Shown here: piece by piece, positions 54,943 through 64,000 of the stretch
Position numbering within the stretch: the stretch's first letter is position 1
Layout of the letters: every line of letters begins with the position of its first letter
Source of the DNA: Phanerodontia chrysosporium
Lineage: Eukaryota; Basidiomycota; Agaricomycetes; Polyporales; Phanerochaetaceae
Length of the DNA stretch: 64,000 bases
Assembly: GCA_001910725.1 (NCBI GenBank)
Contig: MJGA01000024.1
Span: 248,001 to 312,000, forward strand
Reading direction: 5' to 3'
Notes under the pieces: generated by a model
Seen by the model: only the letters and a program-made list of their open reading frames with translations
Databases searched by the model: none
Told to the model about the DNA's origin: nothing
Position numbers and translations under genes: made by a program

Positions 54943-56899
54943 TGTCGTCCGCGCCCCGGACTTGTGCGTACGTTCGGGACCTTGTCGTGATCTTCCCGTG
55001 TCCTGATAGCGTCCACAACAGCAATCTCGTTTCGGCGGGGTCCGCCGAGCGGCAGTGTACCTCTACCCTTGCGTTCTGGTGTATAGTAGGATGTAGGAGC
55101 CGGTGTGGTACCACCTTGTCCCATAGACGGTCCAGCCCCCATGGATGCCTTTTCCGGCTGCACAGTCCCGTGGAACGTAGCACCCATGTATCATCTCGAG
55201 CTGCCACCAAGGAACATTTGCGCAAATGCATCGAAAGACTCGTATACTCCAGATACACAAGTACGATATCTAGATGCGCACAACAGCGCGTGTCTCACAC
55301 CCGTCTCTCAAAGTCGGCCCAGTACGGCTCGGCGAAGAGACGCGCCGTGAACTCGCGCAGTGCGAGTGCGTGCGCAGCATCGCTGGCCCCTGCGGCTCTG
55401 CACACGCCAGGTGCTGCGGCCGCGCCTGCGATGTGTGAGCATGCGAGCCAGCGGGGGCCATGTCCGCGACGCCGGCCGCAAGCTCGGCGGTGGCGTCGGT
55501 GCGGCGCTGCAGCACAGGGCGCGCGTGAGTGCTGCGCTCCAGAACAAAGGGAGGCCGCGGACGCACCTGCGGTGGCGCTTCCGCCGCGGGCGGCGCGCTG
55601 CGCGGGAGGCCGCGAGCGGAGGATGCGCGTGTTGTCGTGCAGAGGTGTGTGCGGGGAGCATGTGCCCGGGTGAGGATGCTGCGGCTGCCTGCGGCTGGGG
55701 ACGGGGGCCCCGTATGCACCCTCAGCGCGGTGTGGACACCTTCGGGTCCCCGACGGGCCCGCAAGTACCCCACCGCGCCAGAGCGCCGCAGGCACGGCCC
55801 TCGCACACGGGGCAGGCCCCCGCACGGATACATGCACGCCGGCGCGCGCAGCGCCAAGGCCAAACAAAGGCCCCCCATACGGGAGCACCCTCCACTGCAT
55901 GTGCTGCCCCGGCTCCCTGCAGCCCAAGTATCGAGATCTGCGGCGCAAGAGGGGGGGCGTGGCGGCATTGGGCGTGTGTGCGGTGGTGCGCCGCTCCGTG
56001 CGCGTGCGGTGTCCGCAGAGCGGGTGCATCCGGTGGAGCGCACGCAGACTCCCTCTGGAGGTCTGCGCGGGGAGCGGCCCAGGATGCCGCTGGCGGGCGC
56101 GGGGCGTAGCCGTCCGCTCCTTTTGTGCTGGAAAGCCGGTATCAGCATCGCCACACGGCATGCGTGCCCTGAGGGGCCTTCCTTAGCAGCCGCTGTTGCG
56201 CAGTGCTGTACACCCTGGAAGATGACCTCTGGAGAAAACATACGGCAACGAAGAGGCACGCAATCTTGTGCACGCGCGAGGCGAGCGACAGGACGAAAAC
56301 GAGCGGGGTGTCCCACGCACATACTCAGCTGGTGCACTTAGGAAGTAGACCTTGAGTACAACAATGTCTGATAGGTCATAGTACCTACCCCATTACGCAG
56401 GCACGGCTGGGAGAGGTCATAGCGAGACACCGTTCGACTCTGAGCCAAGGCGCATCACTAGATGTTGATGGCGCATCAATATTCCGATTTGGCATCTTGT
56501 CCTGGACAGTCACCGTGCAGTCTACCTTGCTTGACTAACACACTGCGGCAACCAAAGTTTTCCTTTCATGGAGATAGGCCGTGCAGATTGCCTTACAATC
56601 CACCCTAAACTTGGCTCCCTACGGCCGGCTTTCCGCAGCGAGGCAAGCCGGGGGAACATCTAGACAATCCTCCATGACCACTCTCTTACCCCAGATAAAG
56701 CTATGCAGATCAAGCTTATCTGGATCCGAAGACATTGCTGCGGAGACTGGCACACGACCTGCATCATCCTGGACGTAAGTCACCAATCTAATCTCTGAAC
56801 CTTGACCGTGCCGCAGCTCGTCTCAGGAAGAACATAAAACCAAGTCCAACCGCCGTCCGGAGTCTAGACACCTTCGTAGAACCTACGCCAGAAGCTCCA
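54943..56899. other. GC-rich DNA then AT-richer leader, no confident gene
   Basis: At 55270-56340 both strands are open for 250-350 codons, with Cys/Arg/Ala-rich products that match nothing. Such symmetric openness reflects base composition. 56340-56899 shows no coding signal except as 5' flank of the FHA gene. Confidence 0.35.
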
Positions 56900-57515
56900 A
56901 TGTCCTCCGGTCTTCCAGTACTCTATCTGTACCCGCTCAACGGCACCTTCGCGCCCAAGCGCCTCTCGCTCGCAGACGGCGCCGTCGTCAAGTTCCAGCG
57001 CCACTGCTGCGCCAGCCCCGACGTGCCGACGACGGCGAACGGCCGCTTCGAGTCGCTTGTGCTCTCGCGCCAGCACGCGGAGGTGTGGGCAGAGGGCGGC
57101 AAGGCACGTGGCCCCGCGTCTGCCTGCGGGTCCGAGTCGCCCCACGCGAGCAGCACGCTGAACGGCTGCGACACAGATCCTCGTGAAGGACACGCAGAGC
57201 AGCAACGGCACGTACCTCAACGGCGCGCGTCTCGGCGCCGCACGCGAGGAGTCGGCACCCGCCGAGTTGCGCACGGGCGACGTCCTCGTACGTGGCCCCG
57301 TCGTCCGCGCCGTGCTTCGCGCTCACTGCGTCTCCCAGGACCTTGCATACGACATCCTCAATGAGGACGGGGAGACTGTCAAGTACCCGAAGACGTCTGC
57401 GCGGGTCGTGTGCGCCTTCACCGAGGAAGATGCGCGCGCTGCGGAGGTACCGACGCTCACTGCTAGCGGCCCTCGCGTTGGCAACGGAGGCGCAGGCGTC
57501 ATGGCTGCGTTGTAA
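56900..57515 (+). CDS. FHA-domain-only protein, 163 aa
   Basis: FHA domains bind phosphothreonine peptides. Exons are 56900-57103, 57177-57287 and 57339-57515, all in phase 0. Exon 1 gives LYLYPLNGTFAPKRLSLADG and LVLSRQHAEVW, the SRQH of the phosphopeptide-binding loop. Exon 2 starts ILVKDTQSSNGTYLNG, the SSNGT loop. Exon 3 completes the fold (LAYDILNED) and ends GGAGVMAAL. Intron 1 begins GCACGT, a GC-AG intron; the alternative GT four bases on breaks the frame. No other domain is present, whereas related fungal FHA proteins usually carry a longer tail. Role unknown, probably signalling or cytoplasm-vacuole-targeting-like adaptor. Confidence 0.75.
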
Positions 57516-57802
57516 GCATGTCTCTCTGCGGCACAGGCGATAATGTGAAGTGTAGCAAGTGTTCGGCCCGTCGTCTGCCAGTTGAATGTAAGAGCATCAC
57601 AGCTCAGTACGGTAATGCTCGGGACGATAACACTCCGCTGCGCACCGTGGCACACGACACGCGGACGCCATCAGCGGTGCATGAGTCACACCGCGATTCG
57701 CAAACCTTAACCGCAGCGCAGCTCGACTGTATGGAGACATGTACTCAACGCTATGCGCCTCCGACCAGAGCCCCCATCGTCCACTGAAGCCCATCGCAAA
57801 CC

Positions 57803-58384
57803 ATGGCAGATCGTCCTGCATTGCTCCTCTATCCTCTTAACGGTACATTATCCCCAAATGCCTCTCACTCGCCGACGACACCGTCGTCACAATCGGGCGC
57901 CAGTGCAACGGCCATACGGTGCCCACCGCAGAGAACGGCCGCTTTGCCTCGAAGGTGCTCTCTCGGCAGCACGCCGAGGTGTGGGCCGCGGACGGAACGG
58001 TGCGCAGCGCACTCGCCTCTTGCGCTCAGGTAATATTCACTCCGGTGACCTCCAGATCTTCATCCGGGACGTCGCGAGTGCGAACGGCACCTGTCTCAAC
58101 GGCACGCGCCTCAGTGGGACGAGGCCTTTCGAGCTGTGCTCGGGAGACACCCTGGTTTGTGCAGCTATATTCACTGCTGAGCAGTGCATCAATTCGGGTG
58201 TTCGCAGGACCTCGGATACGACATCGTCGGCGATGACGGCCGCACGCTTGTCCACCACAGGGTCTCCGCGCGGGTGCTCTGCGTCTTCACTGAAGGCGAT
58301 GCGCGCGCAGCGACTCTCCGTGCGTTTGGCTCGGACGCTCCACGCGGCGGGCAGGGAGGCGCGGGTGCTATGGCGGCGTTATGA
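57803..58384 (+). pseudogene. Tandem FHA paralogue with a one-base frameshift
   Basis: MADRPALLLYPLNGTLSP parallels the first FHA gene, but at about 57857 one base is missing. The conserved text resumes in the next frame (CLSLADDTVVTIGRQCNGHT; SKVLSRQHAEVWAADG). Exon 2 (after an intron ending at 58050) reads IFIRDVASANGTCLNGTRLS and exon 3 LGYDIVGDDGRTL, ending GGAGAMAAL like its neighbour. SANGT replaces SSNGT. All later splice sites are intact, so the break is recent or an assembly error. It lies 288 bp downstream of the intact copy, in the same direction. Confidence 0.7.
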
Positions 58385-59000
58385 GCTCGAGAAGGGTAGC
58401 TTGGTAGGGACTCCACCAGCACTTGAGCAGAGTCAGTGTGCCATACTTGGATGAGAACAGCTCGAGTTCATCTGGATTCGAGGGCTCACTTCATCGGTCG
58501 GACCTTCTAGGCCACTGCGTCAGAGAGCGCTAAGTTAAAGGCTAAGTAATAATATCAGGCCACGTTGCCCTCATGTCTCCCGCTTTCATCAATACGAGTG
58601 GTCATACCTCTGTGCGTCAGCATCTATATTGCGGGATGGGTAACTGCAGGACTTGCACGGTGACGAAATGAAATCGACGCGCTTTGCCGCACTATAACAA
58701 GCCCAATCGTCCACTGTGTGATTATTGTCCCGACTTCCACGCTGTTCACTTCATTGTGCCATAACTCATGGCCTCCAAATAATAGCTTGGGCTGGTCATG
58801 TGAAAGATATCTGCTCCATCGAGCATACTCTCGCCCGCTACCGCCACATGTGGCGCAACCCCAGCGGCTCATCTACCTAGGCGCTGCTAGGGGCAATTGC
58901 GCCACTTCACGCGCTGAAGGCCTTGCGAGCTGCACTGCACAACGGCCTTCATTAAGCTAGCCACCACTCTTATATGTCGACGACATAGATGGTGTAAGTG
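58385..59000. other. Intergenic, nothing recognised
   Basis: 5' flank of peptidase copy D. No open frame of note. Confidence 0.4.
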
Positions 59001-59007
59001 TATAAAG
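59001..59007 (+). promoter_or_regulatory. TATA box of G1 peptidase copy D
   Basis: TATAAAG lies 83 bp upstream of the start at 59084. Confidence 0.65.
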
Positions 59008-59083
59008 GCGAGCGGGAACACAAAGGACGGCCCTTAGTTCTCTGTCCTCCATCGCGCCAACAACCCTCCCAAGCAAATCTGCA

Positions 59084-59964
59084 ATGTTTGTCGCCACGCT
59101 ACTCGTTCAGGCCCTACTAGCGGCCGCCGTGCTCGCCGTTCCCTCCAGCAGGGGGCGATACGAGGCTCGTGTCGCCCGCCGTGGGGGCGGCCTGCGCTCG
59201 TCGCGCCCCATGTCCACGAACGTCACCAACGCCGAGTACAGCACGAACTGGGCTGGCGCGGTCCTCAGCTCTGGAAGGGTGCCGTCCCACTACAGCCTCT
59301 CCATCCACTCGGAGAACTGACATTGTGCGCGCAGGGAACGTACAAGAGCGTCACTGCGACGTTCACGGTCCCAAGGCCGAAGGAACCATCCGGGCAGTCC
59401 GGCGAGCATTCTGCATCGGCGTGGGTCGGCATCGACGGCGATACTTGCGGGAGTGCCATTCTCCAAACCGGCGTAGACTTTACGGTCAACGGCAACTCTG
59501 TCTCGTATGATGGTAGGTGCACCTTCCTGCGTTTGCCATCTGTGTCGTCACGCACCAGCATATTAGCCTGGTACGAGTGGTACCCGGACTACGCGTACGA
59601 CTTCTCGGGCATCAGCTTCAGCCCCGGCGACAGCGTGACGCTGACGGTCACCGCGACGTCGACCAAGGCCGGCACGGCGGTGATCACGAACAATACGAAG
59701 GGCAAGACGGTGACGAAGTCGATCACGTCCTCGACCGCGCTCTGTGAGCAGGACGCGGAGTGGATCGTCGAGGACTTTGAGGAGGGCAGCTCGCTCGTGC
59801 CATTTGCCAACTTTGGCACGGTCACCTTCACCGGCGCGTCTGCCAAGACTGGCAGCGGAAGGGTCGGTCCAGGACGCGCAAATATCATCAACATCGAACA
59901 GGACGGCCGCGTCCTCACTCGCACGTCGACCACGAGCTCCAGCGTTACCGTATCCTATGTGTGA
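59084..59964 (+). CDS. G1 family glutamic endopeptidase (copy D)
   Basis: Secreted. Signal peptide MFVATLLVQALLAAAVLAVP, propeptide RRGGGLRSSRP. Exon 2 (from about 59335) has GTYKSVTATFTVPRPKEPSG and TCGSAILQTGVDFTV with the catalytic Gln; it resembles copy A more than copy B. Exon 3 (from about 59569) starts AWYEWYPDYAYDFSGISFSP and keeps AEWIVEDFEEGSSLVPFANF with the catalytic Glu. About the first 145 nt of exon 3 match copies A and B with one visible difference. After that, silent and replacement changes accumulate (TKSITSSTAL; GRVGPGRANIINIEQ). Introns differ from A and B. It lies 14 kb from the other three genes. Confidence 0.9.
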
Positions 59965-60170
59965 TGCGGAGAGAACTGGAGGAAGGGAAACCGCAGAAGC
60001 AAGTTGGATGTGCTGTACTTGCGCCTATGTGTAGCATGTATTGCGAACAACCAGTGTTTATTGTGTCTTGAAGTTCGAGCTTGGTGTTAGTGTGTATTGG
60101 AGCAGAGCGGCTACAATAGACATGCAGAGTAATCGGCGTACACCTGAGAATATACCGAGAGACAAACCGT

Positions 60171-61825
60171 CTAGGCATCGCTCTCCATTGCTACCTGTAC
60201 ACCACTGCTCCGATACGTCCTTTTACTCGCAGCAACACGCATCTCGAGCAGCTTGGAGACAGCGATCCGATTCTTCGCACTGTCAATCTCGTCGACGACC
60301 CTGGCCCAGCGTTCTCCGTTGTCGTCGTACACGTCGTGGTTGGATGTCACCCGTGCGAGCGGGTAGACGTCGGCGCAGAACGCGGCGACGCGCTGCGGAT
60401 CCGTGACGTGCGTCAGCCCCAAGCACAGCTCACGCAGGTTCGACGCCGCCAGCAGCGACACGCCCCGCAGATGCTCTGGCGCCGCGCGCAACGAGAATTT
60501 CGTCGTGATCGCGAGCTCCTGGAGTTCTGGGCAGTGACGCGCAAAGGCGGCAAGGCTTTCCACCGCAATGCCGGTCTCGGGTTCGTGCGGTGCAGCCGGC
60601 GCAAGGTTCCAGGGACAATTGGAGCCCAGGCGCAGCACGCGGAGGTGCGGGAATGCCAAGGCAATTTGCTGAATATCATCTGTGGTGAGACGCAATGGAA
60701 CGGTCGCTATGTCGAGCTCTCGGAGTGAATGAATCCGGAGAATAGGTGTCAGAGTCGTGCCATCATCGGCAAAGCGGTCGATAGGGAGAGGACGTGAAGC
60801 GTGTGTGTCGCCAATTGTGAGGCGCTGTAGGTTCTTGAATCTTGGGACGATGGGGAAGACTGAATACATATTATCCTGCATATCGTCAAAGGTTGTGTCG
60901 TGGCATGAACAATAAACCTCCAGTGATTCGACTGTGTCTGGGAAGACGATTGATAATGCTGAAAGCAGTCTGTTGGCAGTTTTGAGGCCGTGAATGACTT
61001 TGAGGTGACGAAGATTGGGGAACGGGTTCGTGATACCGGATAGAATGTCACCATAGTCCACCTCCGAGACGTACAGAGTAAACGATACGAGCGAGGGTAA
61101 GGTAGAGAGATGGCGGAGAGTACTTGTAGTATACGGTATGAGCGTGTGGAGTGCGCGGATGACCTTGAAGCAATGAATAGTCTCATCCAGCGCAGGAGCT
61201 TCGACCGCCAGCCCAGCTGGCTCAGTCGGGAGAGACAAGCGGAATCGGAGCAAGGTCCGTGAGATACTCCTCGCTAGGTCAGAGATATCAAATGAGTCCT
61301 CGTTGTCCCGGCTTCGCACTACCAGTTCCTCCAGCGGTGAGGTACTGAAGAGAGAAAATCCTCGCCCAATGTTACCGCTGTCATGCGTGACGAGGCTGTG
61401 GAGGTTGGTGAAGGGGGTGATGTGAGGGTAAATGTCCGCGAGCGTACATAGGCACGACTCCGAAACGGCCCACGTTAGATCTGTACCGCCAAAGGAGATC
61501 GTGAGGTGTCGGACGCGCGAGGCATGGTGCTCGAATCTTCGCCGCTCTGCGGGAACAGGGTGCCGCCTGAAGCTCTGCAATGCATAGTCAGCCTACGCAT
61601 ATGGCTATACAGAAGAAATGACTTCACAATATGCCTCGCCGCGACATTCACAACCGCACGCGGAAAACATAGCAGAAGGGGCCGCAGACCCGGCAGATCC
61701 CTCCAAACCGCGTTCATCGCTGGCTCGTAGAAGGCGCGACACGTGAGCGCAAGGCTTACAAGCCCTCCGTCTGCATTATAAGCAATATTCTGGACGATTT
61801 CAGATATGTGAAGGCAGGCATGCAT
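60171..61825 (-). CDS. F-box/LRR-like protein, two exons
   Basis: Likely substrate receptor of an SCF ubiquitin ligase. Exon 1 starts MHACLHISEIVQNIAYNADG and continues LVSLALTCRAFYEPAMNAVW, the F-box pattern of a common basidiomycete family. A 53-nt intron (61575-61627) joins AARHI to SFRRHPVPAERRRFEHHASR in phase 0. The rest is a string of leucine-rich units (VRHLTISFGG, FPNLRHLKVIHG, LQRLTIGDTH, FPHLRVLRLGSN, LQELAITTKF) and a C-terminus LLEMRVAASKRTYRSSGVQV. No frame break. The start immediately precedes the conserved F-box helix, which is usual in this family. Confidence 0.8.
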
Positions 61826-62148
61826 GGCTTACCGCCTGCCGCAGGCGAGGAGGATGACGGTCTGAGTGCAACGCTGGCTCTTGGGCGCTTATCAAAATCG
61901 TTTCGGTTCCCCTCGGCACAGATACAAGACAAAACCAAGACAACAAATGTATCCTTCTACAGGGTGTTGTGCACTTCATGTTAGATTCACACCCGTAAAA
62001 CACAGCCGTAAGTCACCTGAATATCCCGCCATAGAGCATCTGATCATTCAACCTGGACCATCCACTCCGAGGAATCAAAAGACATCGAACACTGGCAGAG
62101 TCGCCTGCACACCGCTTTTAGCGTAGTTCTCACGCAGAGAATAAGTGT

Positions 62149-62570
62149 TTAACTCTCGCCCCGCCCTCCTTGAATTGGTGCGCAACCTGAGTGATTGCAC
62201 CGCCGGACACAGGACCAGGCAGCTGGAGGACAAAGTCCTGAAAAAGCGCCCTTTCTGCAATAAGATGCGGTGTACTCTGGGTCAAACGCCTCGTTGTAGA
62301 ACATCGTCGCCGGGACTCGCTCGTCAGTTTCGTCACAGGCATCGTAGCAGTTGTTCACCGTGATGAGCACTGACATCTGCCGGAGTGGGATTGCTGCGGA
62401 CGTCACGCAGAGTCAGACAGTGCATAGCAATTCATTTACATCCTGCTCTAGCTCTGCGACGACGGTTCCGCTTCCGGAGACCGTTCGCCCTGCGGTGGGC
62501 TCCAAGGTATGTAGCCGCGATGGGCGACAGTGCAGGCAGCCAGAGATGCGAGGATCAAGATGGACTTCGT
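62149..62570 (-). pseudogene. Pseudogene of the 10.7 kb small secreted protein
   Basis: On the minus strand ACGAAGTCCATC replaces ATGAAATCCATC, so the start codon is lost. KSILILASLAACTVAH matches the signal peptide of the 10712-11248 gene. A frame slip follows in exon 1, then VVAELEQD before an intron-like GTAAAT. Exon 2 aligns as MSVLITVNNCYDACDETDER and TMFYNEAFDPEY, slips again after KGAF, and resumes as QDFVLQLPGPVSGGAITQVA and HQFKEGG. At least three lesions make it non-functional. Confidence 0.7.
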
Positions 62571-63399
62571 TGCCAAGACCAGAAGAAGTGCAGTGGGAGG
62601 CTGGGAGAACGACGGAGCGCTAGCTAGCCATGGAGTGTGGACTCACTTATGAATGTCTGGCTCGGCGTCCATTATCGCCGCCTGAGTTGCTTCTGGCATA
62701 GCGCAGACCACGCGGAGGCATCGTCCGACGGTGCAGAGCCAGTACGTCTGCTAGCAATGCAGGTGGGGCCGCTGGAGTCGCGCAGTGCAATGAGTGTACC
62801 AGCAACGCCCATGGGTAGTTCAAGGCTTCCGAAGTCCCACGCCCACCCGTCCGCCGCCTAACCGTGCGCAACCAAAGGCGACCATAGGTCTCCGCTACAC
62901 GGTTACCCTGCACGATCGAGACACCAGGGCGAGGCTGTCATAATCGTTGCTCGACGAGTCAAGAGGCACACTTTATGGGCATTCGTCACCATGAATAAAA
63001 CCTGCTCCATCGTACGAAGCTGGGATGGGACTGCCGTCAACGACATCGGTATCACAGCGCCGCAATAGCGAATGGAGTTCAACCAAGACCACGGGCAGCC
63101 CAGGGTTGGGCGGTGTACTGAGACATAAATAGAGTATATTCAGCGTCCGGATATGCAAGTTAGCGAATAATACAGTTTGATTCAAAACATCTGTGCCAGC
63201 ACCGATATTGAATATCGTGAGCATGGATAAATATGACCAAAACTACCCACTAGTCAGCAACGTAGTAGACATGAAGTCACTGACACTTACCGCATGAAAA
63301 TGACTTCGCTGAGGGACTTCAGAGAATCAGACAACCTGTACTCTATACTAGAAGCTACGTCAGGTACCGGTCTGGCGATAATCGGATGGGTGCTGACCT
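62571..63399. other. No confident gene
   Basis: Short leucine-rich minus frames (62973-63224, NIGAGTDVLNQTVLFANLHI) recall F-box/LRR remnants but cannot be joined to an F-box. Confidence 0.3.
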
Positions 63400-64000
63400 T
63401 TAAGAACAACAACTTACGCTCCTCCCCTCCTCCGGCAAAGACCGAATTTCCAACGCCACCGACCCTTCAACCCGCTGCAGGACCCGCCTGACGCTGGCCT
63501 CGCCACCGACCGCGCACACCCGCACCGCAGACACGCTCGGCGGGAGCGCCGCGAGCACATCGAGGCATAGGTCCCAGAACGGGCCGGGCGCAGGCGCGAC
63601 GGGCGCCGCGCGGATCTCGAGCGCCTCCAGGCGCGTGTGCCGGAGCGCAGGCAGCAGGTGCCGCGCGGCCTCGCTGCGCGCAGCGACGAGCCCGGCCTTG
63701 CTGCTGTGGAACGCGTGCGGGAAGCACCGCGCGAAGTCGAGCGTCAGCCGCCGCACCGCGCACCGCGCGAGGAAGCGTGCGAGCGCCGGCAGCAGCGGCG
63801 TGCAGTCGTAGAAGGACACGTGCAGGTGCGTCAGCGTGCCCGGGAGCGTGCCCGCAGCGAACGCCTCGAGGAGCAGTTGCGCGCGGTCGTCTGCGTCGTG
63901 CAGTACGAGCGACGAGGGTGAGAGTGCGCATGGTAGGGGCAGAGTAGGGGCTATGTCGGCATAGCGGGCGCCGTACGTGTAGCGGAAGGAGATCTTGGCG
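63400..64000 (-). CDS. LRR/F-box-like protein, 3' part, runs off the window
   Basis: The minus strand is open from the window edge to a stop at 63400, with coherent LRR-like text: KISFRYTYGARYADIAPTLP, then LLLEAFAAGTLPGTLTHLHV, LARFLARCAVRRLTLDFARC, TRLEALEIRAAP and LCLDVLAALPPSVSAVRVCA. It ends GRSVSCCS. This is the C-terminal style of basidiomycete F-box proteins. The F-box itself, if present, lies beyond base 64000. No frame break in the visible part. Confidence 0.6.
   Translation of the reverse strand, partial: AKISFRYTYGARYADIAPTLPLPCALSPSSLVLHDADDRAQLLLEAFAAGTLPGTLTHLHVSFYDCTPLLPALARFLARCAVRRLTLDFARCFPHAFHSSKAGLVAARSEAARHLLPALRHTRLEALEIRAAPVAPAPGPFWDLCLDVLAALPPSVSAVRVCAVGGEASVRRVLQRVEGSVALEIRSLPEEGRSVSCCS

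Noticed and set aside
55270..56337. 355-codon minus frame and overlapping plus frames as genes
   Set aside because: Symmetric openness from high GC; compositions look like shadows of each other.

Overview
This is nuclear DNA from a filamentous basidiomycete, most likely an agaricomycete of the polypore type. The evidence is short (about 50-60 nt) GT-AG introns in almost every gene, GC-rich coding exons, a Plavaka DNA transposon, DUF6533/DUF6535 membrane proteins, large F-box/LRR and BTB families and glutamic (G1) peptidases. The order-level assignment is inference. No rRNA, tRNA, CRISPR or bacterial-type operon was seen.

Layout. 1-8.95 kb: a 6.2 kb Plavaka transposon (2263-8483) with terminal inverted repeats, a 4-bp target duplication, a spliceable transposase gene (minus) and a divergent partner gene (plus). 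It sits between two ~330 bp direct repeats, beside a relic DUF6533 exon. 9-19 kb: a BTB gene (minus), a small secreted protein gene, an ATG14/UVRAG-type autophagy gene, a frameshifted F-box gene, a second BTB gene (plus) and a decayed F-box relic. 19-22 kb: a dynamin-like GTPase whose P-loop is spread over micro-exons. 22-29 kb: GC-rich DNA with a few short orphan genes. 29.2-32.8 kb: a long DUF6535 membrane protein gene. 33-39.5 kb: GC-rich, poorly interpretable DNA with small orphan genes. 39.6-47 kb: three G1 peptidase genes (one minus, two plus), with a fourth at 59.1 kb. 47-49.6 kb: small orphan genes. 50-53.3 kb: an EH-domain/proline-rich endocytosis-type gene with a ~1 kb intron. 54.6 kb: a small orphan gene. 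56.9-58.4 kb: tandem FHA-only genes, the second frameshifted. 60.2-61.8 kb: an intact F-box/LRR gene. 62.1-62.6 kb: a pseudogene copy of the 10.7 kb secreted protein. 63.4-64 kb: an LRR/F-box-like gene running off the right edge.

How the genes relate. There is no single pathway. Two conserved genes acting on membranes (ATG14-like and EH-domain) and a dynamin-like GTPase are interspersed with fast-evolving families (BTB, F-box, FHA, DUF6535, small secreted proteins, G1 peptidases) that show duplication, frameshift decay and apparent gene conversion. The clearest biological story is the G1 peptidase cluster: two inverted copies share nearly identical 3' halves, intron included, while their 5' halves and flanks differ. 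Exon boundaries are read by eye from splice consensus and frame, without transcript evidence.
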